Source of the DNA: Cotesia glomerata
Taxonomy: Eukaryota > Arthropoda > Insecta > Hymenoptera > Braconidae
NCBI RefSeq assembly: GCF_020080835.1
Contig: NC_058161.1
Span: 434,001-498,000, forward strand
Direction of reading: 5' to 3'
DNA: 64,000 bases
Shown in pieces: positions 35,430-46,900 of this stretch (position 1 is its first letter; each line of letters starts with the position of its first letter). A program made the position numbers and the translations under genes. Below the pieces are notes generated by a model. The model was not told the origin of the DNA, searched no databases, and saw only the letters and a program-made list of their open reading frames with translations.

Positions 35430-36180
35430 GGTGTATTTTTTTTTATCAAAAATTACTTTTGAAAAAATTAAAAAAATTAATTCTAGCATTTTTTTAATTA
35501 AAAATGAATTTTTTTGGGAATTTATCAAATTTTTTAAACCAAAAATATTTATTCTGTTGATTTTTTTCCCTTTAATCTCAAAAATAAATTTTTTTTTAAT
35601 TTAGAAATTTCCAAAAAATCGAAAAAAAAAATTTTTTGCAAATTTGTCCAAACTTTTTAAACAAAAAGTTTATAAATATTGTATTAAATAAATTATTTAA
35701 TTTTTTAAGTATCAAATTTTTATTAATATTTATTAAAAAGTTAAAAATAAATTTTTGAAAATTAATATAAATCAAAATTAGTTAAAAATCGTTCAAAATT
35801 TAATTTTTTAGAAATTTGTTCAAATTTTATTCTCTAAATGTTTTTTAAAACTATGAAAGTATGATCAAAATTTTTTTTTAGCAGAAATAAATTTCCAAAA
35901 AACTATTTTTGAAAATTTTTCAAGCAAAACGTTTATAAATATTGTATTAAATTAATTGTTTCATTTTTTAGGGATCAAATTTTCTTAATATTGACTAAAA
36001 AGATCAAAAAAAAATTTTTTGAAATTAATATACATCAAAATTAATTAAAAATTATTCAAGACTTGACTTTTTTAAAATTTGAACAAATTTTACTCATTAA
36101 AATTTGAAAAAAATTATCAAAGCATGAGCAAAAATTTTTCTAAGTTCAAAAATAAATTTTCCAAAAAAATTTGAGCAATA
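35430..36180. repeat. AT-rich tandem array, about 265 bp unit, two to three copies
   Basis: GTTTATAAATATTGTATTAAA recurs near 35668 and 35929. Copies of TTAATATAAATCAAAATTA-like and AAATTTGTTCAAATTTTA-like segments follow. Confidence 0.75.
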
Positions 36181-36640
36181 ATTTCCACCCAAACCGAAAA
36201 AAAATGTGCTAGAGTAAAACGGGCGGCTGTAGGCGTATCAGAAATGGGTGTAAACAATTTTTGAAACCACTCCTGCCGTTAACTAGGGCTATGTCTCTCC
36301 AGAAGCTCTGATTAAAAAAACGGACCAATCCGGGAACCGAGACGGCCACTGTCGGTCACAAAAAAGTCCGCTCTCCCTTTGTGCGGAGTCGCCCCCCTCT
36401 GTTACGTGGGAGGGTAGTTTAAGAGGTACCGAGTCTACAACTCCGACCGCCCCGAGCTCATTCTCGCCCGTCTCCTTACCCTACACAGTCGCTCACACGT
36501 CCAAGATCGAGCTTGTACGTCCCGCATCACCACACTGACAATCGGCAATCCACCCCGCAATCGGTGTGTAAGTGTTTACAAAGTCGGGGGTAAAGTCTGC
36601 TCGTGCTCCTTCTTCCCGTCGACGTCACCCCCGTACGTTC

Positions 36641-36673
36641 AGTTGCCGATTGCCGCGACGAGCTAACGGACAG
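36641..36673 (+). promoter_or_regulatory. Candidate Vsx core promoter: Inr TCAGT with DPE at +28
   Basis: TTCAGTTG places an initiator A at 36641. GGACAG then occupies exactly +28 to +33 and matches the arthropod DPE consensus RGWYVT at five of six positions. No TATA box lies at -30. TATA-less Inr+DPE promoters are typical of developmental transcription-factor genes in insects. The surrounding island (36230-36800) is GC-rich. If correct, the leader to the Vsx ATG is about 850 nt, unless a 5' UTR intron (possible donor GTGAGT at 37008) is removed. The leader has upstream ATGs, including a 15-codon uORF at 36964-37011. Confidence 0.45.
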
Positions 36674-37489
36674 AACCCAACCCGCTTCTCCATTATCGTC
36701 ACTTTCTTACCAAACATCTACACTCGTGTTTTGTCTCGCCAAATCTCCGTCTCAAACCAACCTGTGCAATTTAAACACACCAATTTTATTTTTGTGAAAG
36801 TGGACACCAGTGATGAGACGTGACTCTGATTTATTTATTTATTTTTCAACAACATGATTTGGATTTGTGTGTTTTTTATTTAGTTCGCCTATTAGTGTCC
36901 ACAATTTATTTAATTGCCATCAACTGACCCAGTGAATAACTTAACGTGGGTTCTAAGAAATGAATGGAGCAAGAAAGACACCGTACCTGTAATTCAATCC
37001 GATCTTTGTGAGTAAAACACCTTCAGAATAATAATAACAACTCCCTCAGGCCTAAATCTACTAGTTGGATCAAAATTAAACTCCTAATATGTAAATTACG
37101 GCTGAATTGCACCCAACTGATTTGCACCCAAATAAATTTAAAAAATTTATTTAAGCCTCAAGAATCATCAACATCTCCAATTTTAAGCATGACAATCCTC
37201 CAAACCAGGTAAATAATTTTTGCCAGTGACAGAAGCTGAGATTTTGCATCAGCAAGTGTTCTGCGCCGTCGGATCAAGAATGTAAGCGTCCGTCGCTTGC
37301 GAACTCCACGAAAACTCTCAAGCTTTTGCAAATTCTTTCAACTGACCAACAATTAATCATTGATGATGAAATAAGGTCAATATAAATTGAGCATCAGCCC
37401 AAAATAGGAACAAGAAAGAGGAGGATAGCGAGTTTTATCAAAAAAGCGATGCTAATTTAGCAATCACGATTCAGCCGAAGGACTTGAAA

Positions 37490-37967
37490 ATGCCGCAGCG
37501 GTCGCCGTTTGCGATCCAGGAGCTGCTGGGCCTCAACGGAACAGGAAGTGGGAGTGGACATCACCAGGAACGAGGATCCCCTCATCAGCAGGGCTCGCCG
37601 CCGGCCGGAGTGTCCGCAGTGTCCTACGGGCCCGGAGTGGCCGCTCCGCACCACAAAATATGGGACTACATGCCCAGCCTGACGAACCACCTCGGGAACT
37701 TGGGGAACCTGGGGAACCTCGGGAACCTGACTGCCTCGAGGATGGCGTACCTGAACGCGCAAGCAGCCGTGGCAGCTGCTTTTCTGCCGCCTCCGCACCC
37801 GCACCCGGCTCACCATGTCGCCCACCAGGTCCATCAAGGACAGCTGCCCGGCTCTCCGGGCATCAACGTCCATCCTGCTGCTGCGCACGCTCAGCACGTC
37901 CTTCCGGGGGCCGGTGTGTCCAGCAACCACCAGCACAGTCCCAGTCACCAGCAGACGCCACCCCATG
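37490..37967 (+). other. Vsx: Vsx coding exon 1
   Basis: 159 codons plus one base, GC-rich against an AT-rich background. Donor ATG|GTAAGT at 37968 is near-consensus. Residues about 4-15 form the FAIQELLGL motif, about 60-65 the WDYMPSL segment, and about 68-80 the LGN repeat. The rest is His/Pro/Ala/Gln-rich, as in other insect Vsx N-termini. The start context GAAAATGCC is acceptable for insects. The long ORFs in the other five frames of this exon are composition shadows. Confidence 0.93.
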
Positions 37968-40900
37968 GTAAGTTTTTGAAACTTTTTGCTAATGCTTGAT
38001 GTTAATGTTGATCAAGATGATGGTCGGTTGGAGGGTTGAATGGAGGATGATTGAAAGAGAATCGGTTGAAGGTAACGAGGATTAATGGAGGGTGCCAAAG
38101 TAATTGAGTAACTCATCCTCGCTCGCTTCCGTTTCATTTGTGCCTGGATGCTGAAGTGAATTAATAGCTGTATCTTATGTTGTCGGGAGGTGTGAAACGA
38201 GCACTTAGCTTCCTGATAGCGATGTATTAGGCCTGCATGATGTTCTCGAGCCACTTAGGATCCGGTTACCCGACTGCCAACATCGAAATCGATACCTTAT
38301 TGCCATTCCAAGGAGTATCATTGTCTTGAATTGGTTTTCAGATACTTTGTTTTCGGGTCTTTTAGCTATGGGTATCTTTTAGAGGTGGTAATTGATTTTG
38401 GCTTCTATTTTGAAGAATTTAGAATTTCATTAAGATCTTTTGGGGACGATAGGGCTTTAATGAACTAAAGTTGTAAAAAATGGTGAAAATTTGGGCTATT
38501 AGTTTTAGTTATAGAGGTTTTTTCTTTAGAAAAGGATGATTTTATTAAAATATAACTTATTAATTTGAGATAATTTTATTTTGTTACTTTTTGATTCTTA
38601 TTGAAGATCAATTCTTGAATTTCCATCCAAGTTAGAAAAGTTTTGAACTTTAAGTATTAAAGATTCTATAGTATTACATTAATTAACTGCAAAATGAAGC
38701 TTTTAGGTCTTGAATTAAGCTTTATTCTTCAAAAAATGAGAATGGTCTAACTAACTCTAAGAAATAACCAATTTTCTTAAAATTCATTTTCAAAATATCT
38801 TTAAATGTTATATTTAAAAAGACAGACTAAAAAATTTTTTGATATTGTTGCAATTAGCAAACTTTTTCTCTAATTTTTTTATCCGTATTTTTTATTGTAT
38901 AAATTTAATTTTTTATCAATTCTTAAAAGAACATCTTTTTATTTGTATAAATTGTTCAAGTCTGCAAAAAATTATAGAAGGATATTTTTGAGAAATGCAT
39001 AAAAAGTCTTAAACTGTATTTATTGTTGCGATAGTTGAAAATTATGATCAAAATCACTGTATTGATAATATTTTGTATAAAAAAATGATAGAAATTTTGA
39101 TATCTGTAATTACAGAATTACGTAAAAAATTATGATAAATTTCTTGTTAAAAAGTAACAAAACTAGGGAAATAAAAGTAAAGCAAAGTAATGGGGTGTAT
39201 TATAACATTTGAAGTACCAGCAGTACCGGTATTGATTAATAACGTTGCTAAATACCGTTTCCAATTTTCGAGTCTGTTGAATAGCTCGTTCAAACAGAGA
39301 CGTACTGTCGCGTGACTAAATTAACGACTTTTCCTCACGACGGGATAATGACTGCTAAAGAGTCTATAGAAGTAGGTATCGATTGAAAGTATCTGATAAA
39401 ATGATAATTAAATAATATATATACATATCCCAGATCCCAGCCGAGCACAATAAAATAAATACTAAGAAAAGAATAAGATAAAAAAGAAAGCAGAGACGAT
39501 AATTAATTGTAGTAGTTTGTTTTCAGTTTACGACTGGGAATTGGATCTTATATTATTATTTAATAAGAATAATCGACGGCGTTATGAATAATTAGTGGTA
39601 TAATGAGTTGAGTGTTGGGCAGAGCTGCAATGTCTCACCAAAACACAAAGCTTGAGAACAAAACATTAAAATGGCCGCGTTGAGCCGACTGTTCTCAACC
39701 CGTTTCCCCATCAGCTCCAGATTCTCCAGCTCCAGCTCCAGCTCCAGCTCCAGCTCTAGCTCTAGCTCCAGCTCTGGCAAAAGAGCCTTAATTCCATTAA
39801 TCTTGGGGCGAACGAGTCAATTTGCAAAGCTCGTCTCATCTCCGATTAAAGAGGGCTGTCTTGTTCTGCTCCACCTTCACCTACAACCCCCTCGACATTC
39901 CTCTCCCGAGCGCCGCTTTGTCCTCGGATCAATTTTCCAGGAACAATATTCCCAGTCTAATTACTCCCAAAAATGTTTTTCGTGATTTTATTCCAATTTC
40001 TCGGAAAGAAATCATCAACTTTGCCTTGATACGGAATCTGAGCAGATTCCTTGGCTGGTTTTGAGAACGATTTTCGGGTGTCGGGTTACCGAGCGGACAA
40101 AGCTTTTGCCCGGGCATTCAAACGTCACTCCTAGCACCTCCTTGCGTTTTATTTTAAATCCACACGCAAACGCATTTACCTTCACTTATTCCATTTAAAT
40201 TTCACTTACACCTCGTTCTCTCCAACTCCGAATTATCGTTTTGTCTCAGCTAAATCGCTGAGCACACCAGGCATTGCTCATGTATAGGCAACACTGCTTT
40301 CTGCTCTTTACAGCCGTCTCACCAACACACTTCTCGCTGACCTTGGCACCTATGCCCGAGAAAGACAGCTTAGCAATGCTATTCAGACAACACTTTTTTC
40401 GTCATTGTAGAATCCCAAGTTTTTTTGAGAATCGGATACCTGAAATAGGCTTTTCCGTAACAAATTTTCCTATAAATCAATCTTCCGAAATGTGGCCAAA
40501 AACTCTTTCCAAAAACTTCATATCTAGCCAGATATATCCATACATGACTTCTTACGTCCTAATGTAATCTCATATGACCATATTTGATCTAATATATCAA
40601 TATGTAATTTTTGATAAATCACAATATGTTCATAAATGAGTTTTGGTGTCTTTATATGGCCAGATATTATTTTGGATGAATTCTAAGAAGGAATGACATC
40701 AAAATTGATCATATCAAGCCATATATGGTCTGATAGATGTCTAATTACAATATTTGGTAGGTTTTGATTTGTTCTAATTTGAAAATTAGCTATATCAGGC
40801 CATGTATGATCTTATCAGGCTTGATAAATGTCCATATCAATCTGATAGGTCTTTTTACAATTTTTAATAAGTCTTCATATGAAAATTGATTACATTAGTC

Positions 40901-43900
40901 CAGATATGGTCATATAAAATCTGATAGATGTCTATTTACAATATTTGATAAGTTTTGATGTATTCTGATTTGAAAATTAGCTATATCAGGCTATATATGA
41001 TCTTATCAGGCCTTTTTATAGTATATCTGGCTTGATATATGATGTCCATATCAGATCTAATAGGTCTATTTACAATTTTAAATATGTCTTGATATGAAAA
41101 TTAGGTACATTAGTCTAGATATGGTCATATAAGATCTTATAGATGTCTATTTACAATGTTTGATAAGTTTTGATGTATTCTAATTTGAAAATTAGCTATA
41201 TCAGGCCACATATGATCGTATCAAGCCGCTTTACAATATATCTGGCTTGATATATGTCCTAATATACCCAAATCAGATCTGATAAGTCTATTTACAATTT
41301 TTAATATGCCTTGATATGAAAATTGGCTAAATTAGTCCAGATATGGTCATATCTTTCTTGAAATGGCTTTAATGTGTCTTAATATGCCGAATTAGGCTAG
41401 ATGTAGCTTAATCTGACCAATTTTCACCCAAAACCACAAGATAAAATTTTTCCAGAGGTTACTATCAAAAAGACTGATCCAGATTGCTTATTAGAGGAGT
41501 GTTTGTTGATTTTCTGGTCCGGGATTGCCGGGTAGGCAATAATATCTTGTCTTGTGTCTTGGTGGTAGTCGTTTGAAGTTGGCAATCAACCAGATTGCCT
41601 ATCAACACCCTCACAATGAGTCGGTGTGACACTTTTCCCTATTCACGGTATAGTACTCTCGTAATTCCAGTTCCAGCTATTCGGTCTATTCTCAGATTCT
41701 CACTCTGACTCTTATTCTCAACATCATCGCTGCAGTGTTATGTACTATACGTACTTATTATATCCATGCAGATCCCCCGTACGGCTTGGCTGGCTCATCA
41801 CGACTCTCTAGCGTAACAGAGCAGACTCCCTTTCCGATCCGGGTTTTCATTTCACCCGAGTCTTGTCGATTTCTTCTTATTTTTTTCCGTTCTTCCAGCA
41901 CTTTTTCTCGGCGCGACGCGCTCTTCCGTGTACGCGCGGGTTATTGAAGAGGGCTGCATCCACCTACATATACATATATATATATATTTGCATTTATACA
42001 CATATATATATATATATAGATTGATATGAATGATGAATCCGTCTGCTCGATACTGATTAGTACTTCAAAGCTATTTGGAGGCACTCAGGCCTCAATGCTC
42101 GCGAATTATCTGATCACTCATAATCCTTTTAAAGGATTACCGAGTAGCGGTAGAGGAAAAGAGGGAGAGAGGGGGAAATTTTATTTATTACTCGTACCGC
42201 TGACTACCTTTTGCTTTGTCCGGGTGGGAGTTTTTAAAAGTGTATTTTATACGTGTGTGCTCAAATTGGCGCTCTCATTAATTCTCCTCGAGGCTGAAGC
42301 CGAACCACTTCACAGGAGAGTTTTCCGATAAATTTTCTTGCCCAACATAAAAGTTTTACTTCCACGCGTTATTTATATATTTGTTTGGATGTTAATTTTG
42401 TTGGGGCTGGGAGAAGTTAAATGAAATTAAACAGTTAATTAAAGGGAAAGCTTTTCGCGCTGCAGAAGTTAATTGAGATTCTTGGGAGATTTGTTGTGTG
42501 GAATGTCTTAATTTAGTCCCTTAAACGCTCCAAGACGTGCCTTAACAACTTGGAATAATTGGATAACACCTCTTTTCCCAATTTTACCACGACTTTATTA
42601 CCGGGTAAGACTTTTACTATTGATTGTCAACATTCATGGCTTTACTGCTCCCCAACTATTTTCATTTCTTCGTTTACAGCCAGAGAAATATTTCTATTAA
42701 CAGTATGATTTTATTATTGGGTCATATAACGACTTATAAAAAATCTATGGACATCTTAAACCAGATATAGACATATCAATCAATATTAAGCAAGATCAGG
42801 ACGGATAAAAAATGACAATAAGTTTATTAGGCCAGATAAGATCTTATAAAAATTACAATAAATTTATTAGACCAGATAAGGACTTATAAAAAATTATATA
42901 TGAATATATTGGACCAGATATTGACATGTCAGACAATATTAAGCCAGATAAGAACTAATAAAAAATTATCTATGGACATATTGAACCAGATATAAACATA
43001 TAAGACAATATTAAACCAGATATGGACGCATACAAAATTACAATTAATTTATTAAACCAGATAAGTACTTGTAAAAAATTATCTATGATAATATTGAACC
43101 AGATATTAACTTATCAGACAATATTAAGCCAGTTAATGACTCATAAAAAATTACAATTAATTTATTAGACCATATATTGACATATAAGACAATATCAAGA
43201 CTTATAAACAATTATATATGAACATATTGGACCAGATATTGACATATTAGACAATATTAAGCCAGAAAAAGAGTCATAAAAAATTACAATAACTTTATTA
43301 AGCCAGATAAAGACTTATAAAAAATTATATATGAACATATTGGACCAAATATTGAACCATGAGACAATATTAAGCCAGATAAAAACGTATAAACAATTAC
43401 AATTAATTTATTAGACCAGATATTGACACATTGAACTATATCAAGGCTTATAAAAAATTATATATGATCATATTGAACCAGATATTGACATGTCAGATGA
43501 TATTGGACCAAATATGGGTTTATAAAAAATTATATATGAATATATTAGCATATACGACTGTATAAAATCATATAGACTGATTAAAAAATTATATATGATC
43601 ATATCTAGCCATATAAAAAATTTTTTTCGATAAAAATTAAGATCCGGAGACTTTTCCGGTGATAATTCCCTCGCGTCAGATCAAGTTAATATTTTCCTGT
43701 GGCCTTAATCCCCGAAATTATTTTCTCAACCTGTCAATCAAGACCCTCGTAAGTAGTAGTTACTTTCTTGAGAACTTAGAATAACAATCTTCGGAGATCG
43801 ATTTTCCCCTGGGGTATTCCGGAACTTAGTACAACAGCAGTCGTGGAAATGTCGATTAATAACGCTGAATATTTGACGGTGAGTATTATCAAAGGTCAAT

Positions 43901-46900
43901 GAATAAAATATTTATAAAAATAAAAAAATTTTGGGACAACGCTGACGCATATGGAAGGCTATCAATCGGGCAGTCGTAAATCTAGCACCCTTTGACACCC
44001 TAATGCTTGAACAAGGGTGAGAAGGGGCGTCTGGCGTGGAGTAGGTGCCCGAGGGACCTGTGGGACATTAATGAAATAACACGGGAATTAGTCTCGGACA
44101 TTACCGGGAAACTATGTCCATTATCGCACGGACCGTCTAGTAACTGAATTTAAAGTTTAACTGGCAAGTACAGTGTGTACACTGTATGTGGGAAGAGGAA
44201 CAATACTTGAAGCATAAAATATTCCGAATTTAACGAATTCGCAGGCTTGCAGTAATTTATTACGAGTGACTTTGAAGCTGGGTTTCTTTGAGGCGAATAA
44301 TATCTGTGTGTCGAGAGCTGCAGCGTGTAAGTTACTCAAATTGGTATGGATTTCCAGTCCAACACCTCGATTGTCCCTGCTGAAGAGTACTTTGTAAGCG
44401 TATACATGAATTCTCGCCTCCACCACACGCTATTCTGTTTCCAGTCTGTGTACGTAGTTACACCGTGTTTGTTGAGTAAGAGTAAGAGTATATAGTAAGA
44501 GTAAGAGACCTGGGACAAGAGGACTCGATATATGGATGCTCTACTAAGCGCATGCGCTTAACTTCGTAATCCCTCTCGCTTGCTCCCACTTGCAGCTCGT
44601 AATCTTGTCTCCCTCGCATCCGCGTGTCACGGCGCTCATCTTGATGAATACTAGATTTTACTTTGTGGTAGTTGATCTAAGTAGCAGTTCATTTCACATT
44701 TTTTCTTAGGGTTGTTCCAAGTTATTATTATTTTTTTTGTTTAAATTAATATTCTGTCCAAAGAATCAAAAATTTGAAAAAATTGATGTGGACTTTTTTT
44801 ATTCAAAATTTAATTTCCGACAAAAAAGGTGTCTTACAATTTTTTTTGTATTTTTAATATTTATCTCAAAATAATTTTGATGATTAGTATTTAGGCTGTA
44901 TTAGAAAATATCTCTAGATACATAATTAAGAAATGACCCTGTATCTCGTGAACTATGGACATTTTTAGAAAATATAAGCTCATCTTGATATTACACTCAT
45001 CAAGACCTTTCATTTAAGTACCCACATCAATTTTTCATATATTTATATATATTATATATATATGTATATATGTAAAATATATGAAAATGCATGTGGGTAC
45101 TCAAATGAAAGCTCTTGATGAGTGTAACATCGGGATGAGCTTATATTTTTGAAAATGTCAATATTTAAGAAAGTACAGTGCAATTTAACAAAATAAATAA
45201 ATGACCTTGTATTTCGTAAACTATTGACATTTTTAAAGATATAAGCTCATCCCGATGTTTCACTCATCAAGACTTTTAATTTGAGTACCCACATCAATTT
45301 TTCATATATTTTATATATTTATATATATGTATATATGAAAAATATATCAAAAATGAATGTGGGTACTCAAATGAAAGCTCTTGATGAGTATAACATCAGG
45401 ATGAGCTTATATCTTTAAGATTGTCGATATTTAAGAAATTACAGTGCAATTTAACAAAACTCATTATTTAATAAAAAAAAATTTTATTTATTTGTTTAAA
45501 TTAATATTCTGCCCAAAGATTTAGATAAAAAAAAAAAAAAAATTGATAAGGACTTTTTTTTATTTAAAATTGAATTTTCTATAAAAAAAGGTCTCTTATT
45601 ATTTTTCTGAATATTCAATATTTTGCTTAAAATAATAATAATAAAAAGAAATTTCTATAAATTAAAAATCTGCCTTTTTTTGAGACAAGTGGCCCTCAAG
45701 ATTATTTTTTGACTCTGACTAATCGATAGTCAAGAGGATTACTCGCCAGCGAATTCCATGAGAAAAGGTCTCGCCTGGTTTGGGTTTGAGAAAAAGGCGG
45801 AAGGATAAGGAAGAAAGAAAGAGGGCGAGGGGTGTAGAAAACCTCAAATCCGAGTATAATACTAATAGAAGGATAATAGGGTCAATAGAGGTTCGGTGAT
45901 CGCGCGACAATAAGATCTTGTCAAAATACTCACGGGTAACACGAGACCCGAGCCCTGGGAAGTGGATTTCCTCAACGGGTCTCTCTTTCTCTCTCGCAGG
46001 CTCTCTGTCACTTGGCTGATGTGCTCTGTGCTGTGTGCTGTGTGCTGACTGCTGGGTGCAATCGAGGCTCTCTTTTCTCGAGCACTCGACAATACCCAAG
46101 GTTTTCAAAAATGTGAAACCACTCAGGGTAAAAGCAATGATTGAGGTTTAAGTTTCAGCCGTCTCGACGTCGATGTGGGGGAAAATTCTCGAAAAATATG
46201 AGGATAAATCCGTGACACGCGTACAGACCTTTCTGTAAATGCACAATCGCTTTTTTAGAATTTTAGACGCCTGATTGACAGATGGAAGGATTGAAAAATT
46301 TATTAAAATATTCATTTGATTTAATCATTTTTCTTTTTAATCAAATTTTAGTTTTTTATTTAAGCAAAAATTTATTTTTAAGACTAAAATAATTTTTTTA
46401 CTAAAAAAAAAATTTTTTAAAGCTTAAAAATTTTAAAATTGAATTTTTTATAGAAAAATTTAATTAATAAAGTAGAAAAAAAATTATTTTTTTTTTTTTT
46501 TTTGAATTTTAGATTTTTATTGAAGCAAAAATTTATTTTCAAGATTTTAAAATAATTTTTTTACTAAAAAATAAATTTTTTAAAGCTAAAAAAATTTTTA
46601 AATTAAATTTCTTATAGAAAAATTTAATTAATAAAGTAGAAAAAAATTATTTTTTTTTTTTGAAAACAAATTTTAGTTTTTTATTTAAGAAAAAAATTTA
46701 TTTTCAAGATTTTAAAATAATTTTTTTATTAAAAATAATTTTTTTTAAAGCTTAAAAAGTTTAAAATTAAATTTTTTATAGAAAAATTTAATTAATAAAG
46801 CAAAAAAAAATTTTTAAAGCCTTAAAAATGAAAAAAAAATTTTTTATTTTTTTTTTTACGATAAAATTTTAATTTAAAAAAAAAAAAAAATTTAGAAAAT

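Noticed and set aside
37484..37489. Vsx start at the upstream TTG
   Set aside because: Eukaryotic initiation at TTG is unlikely and the ATG at 37490 gives the family-typical MPQRSPFAIQ start.
37457..37966. 169-codon minus-strand ORF opposite Vsx exon 1
   Set aside because: It is a composition shadow of a GC-rich coding exon. The plus strand has the conserved octapeptide, start and splice donor.
39671..39985. 104-codon ORF with long poly-Ser
   Set aside because: It is driven by an AGCTCC microsatellite. The rest has no family resemblance and the antisense frame is equally open.
45719..46108. 129-codon minus-strand ORF
   Set aside because: Low-complexity Arg/Ser/Leu composition with a second overlapping frame open on the same strand. 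No recognised motif.
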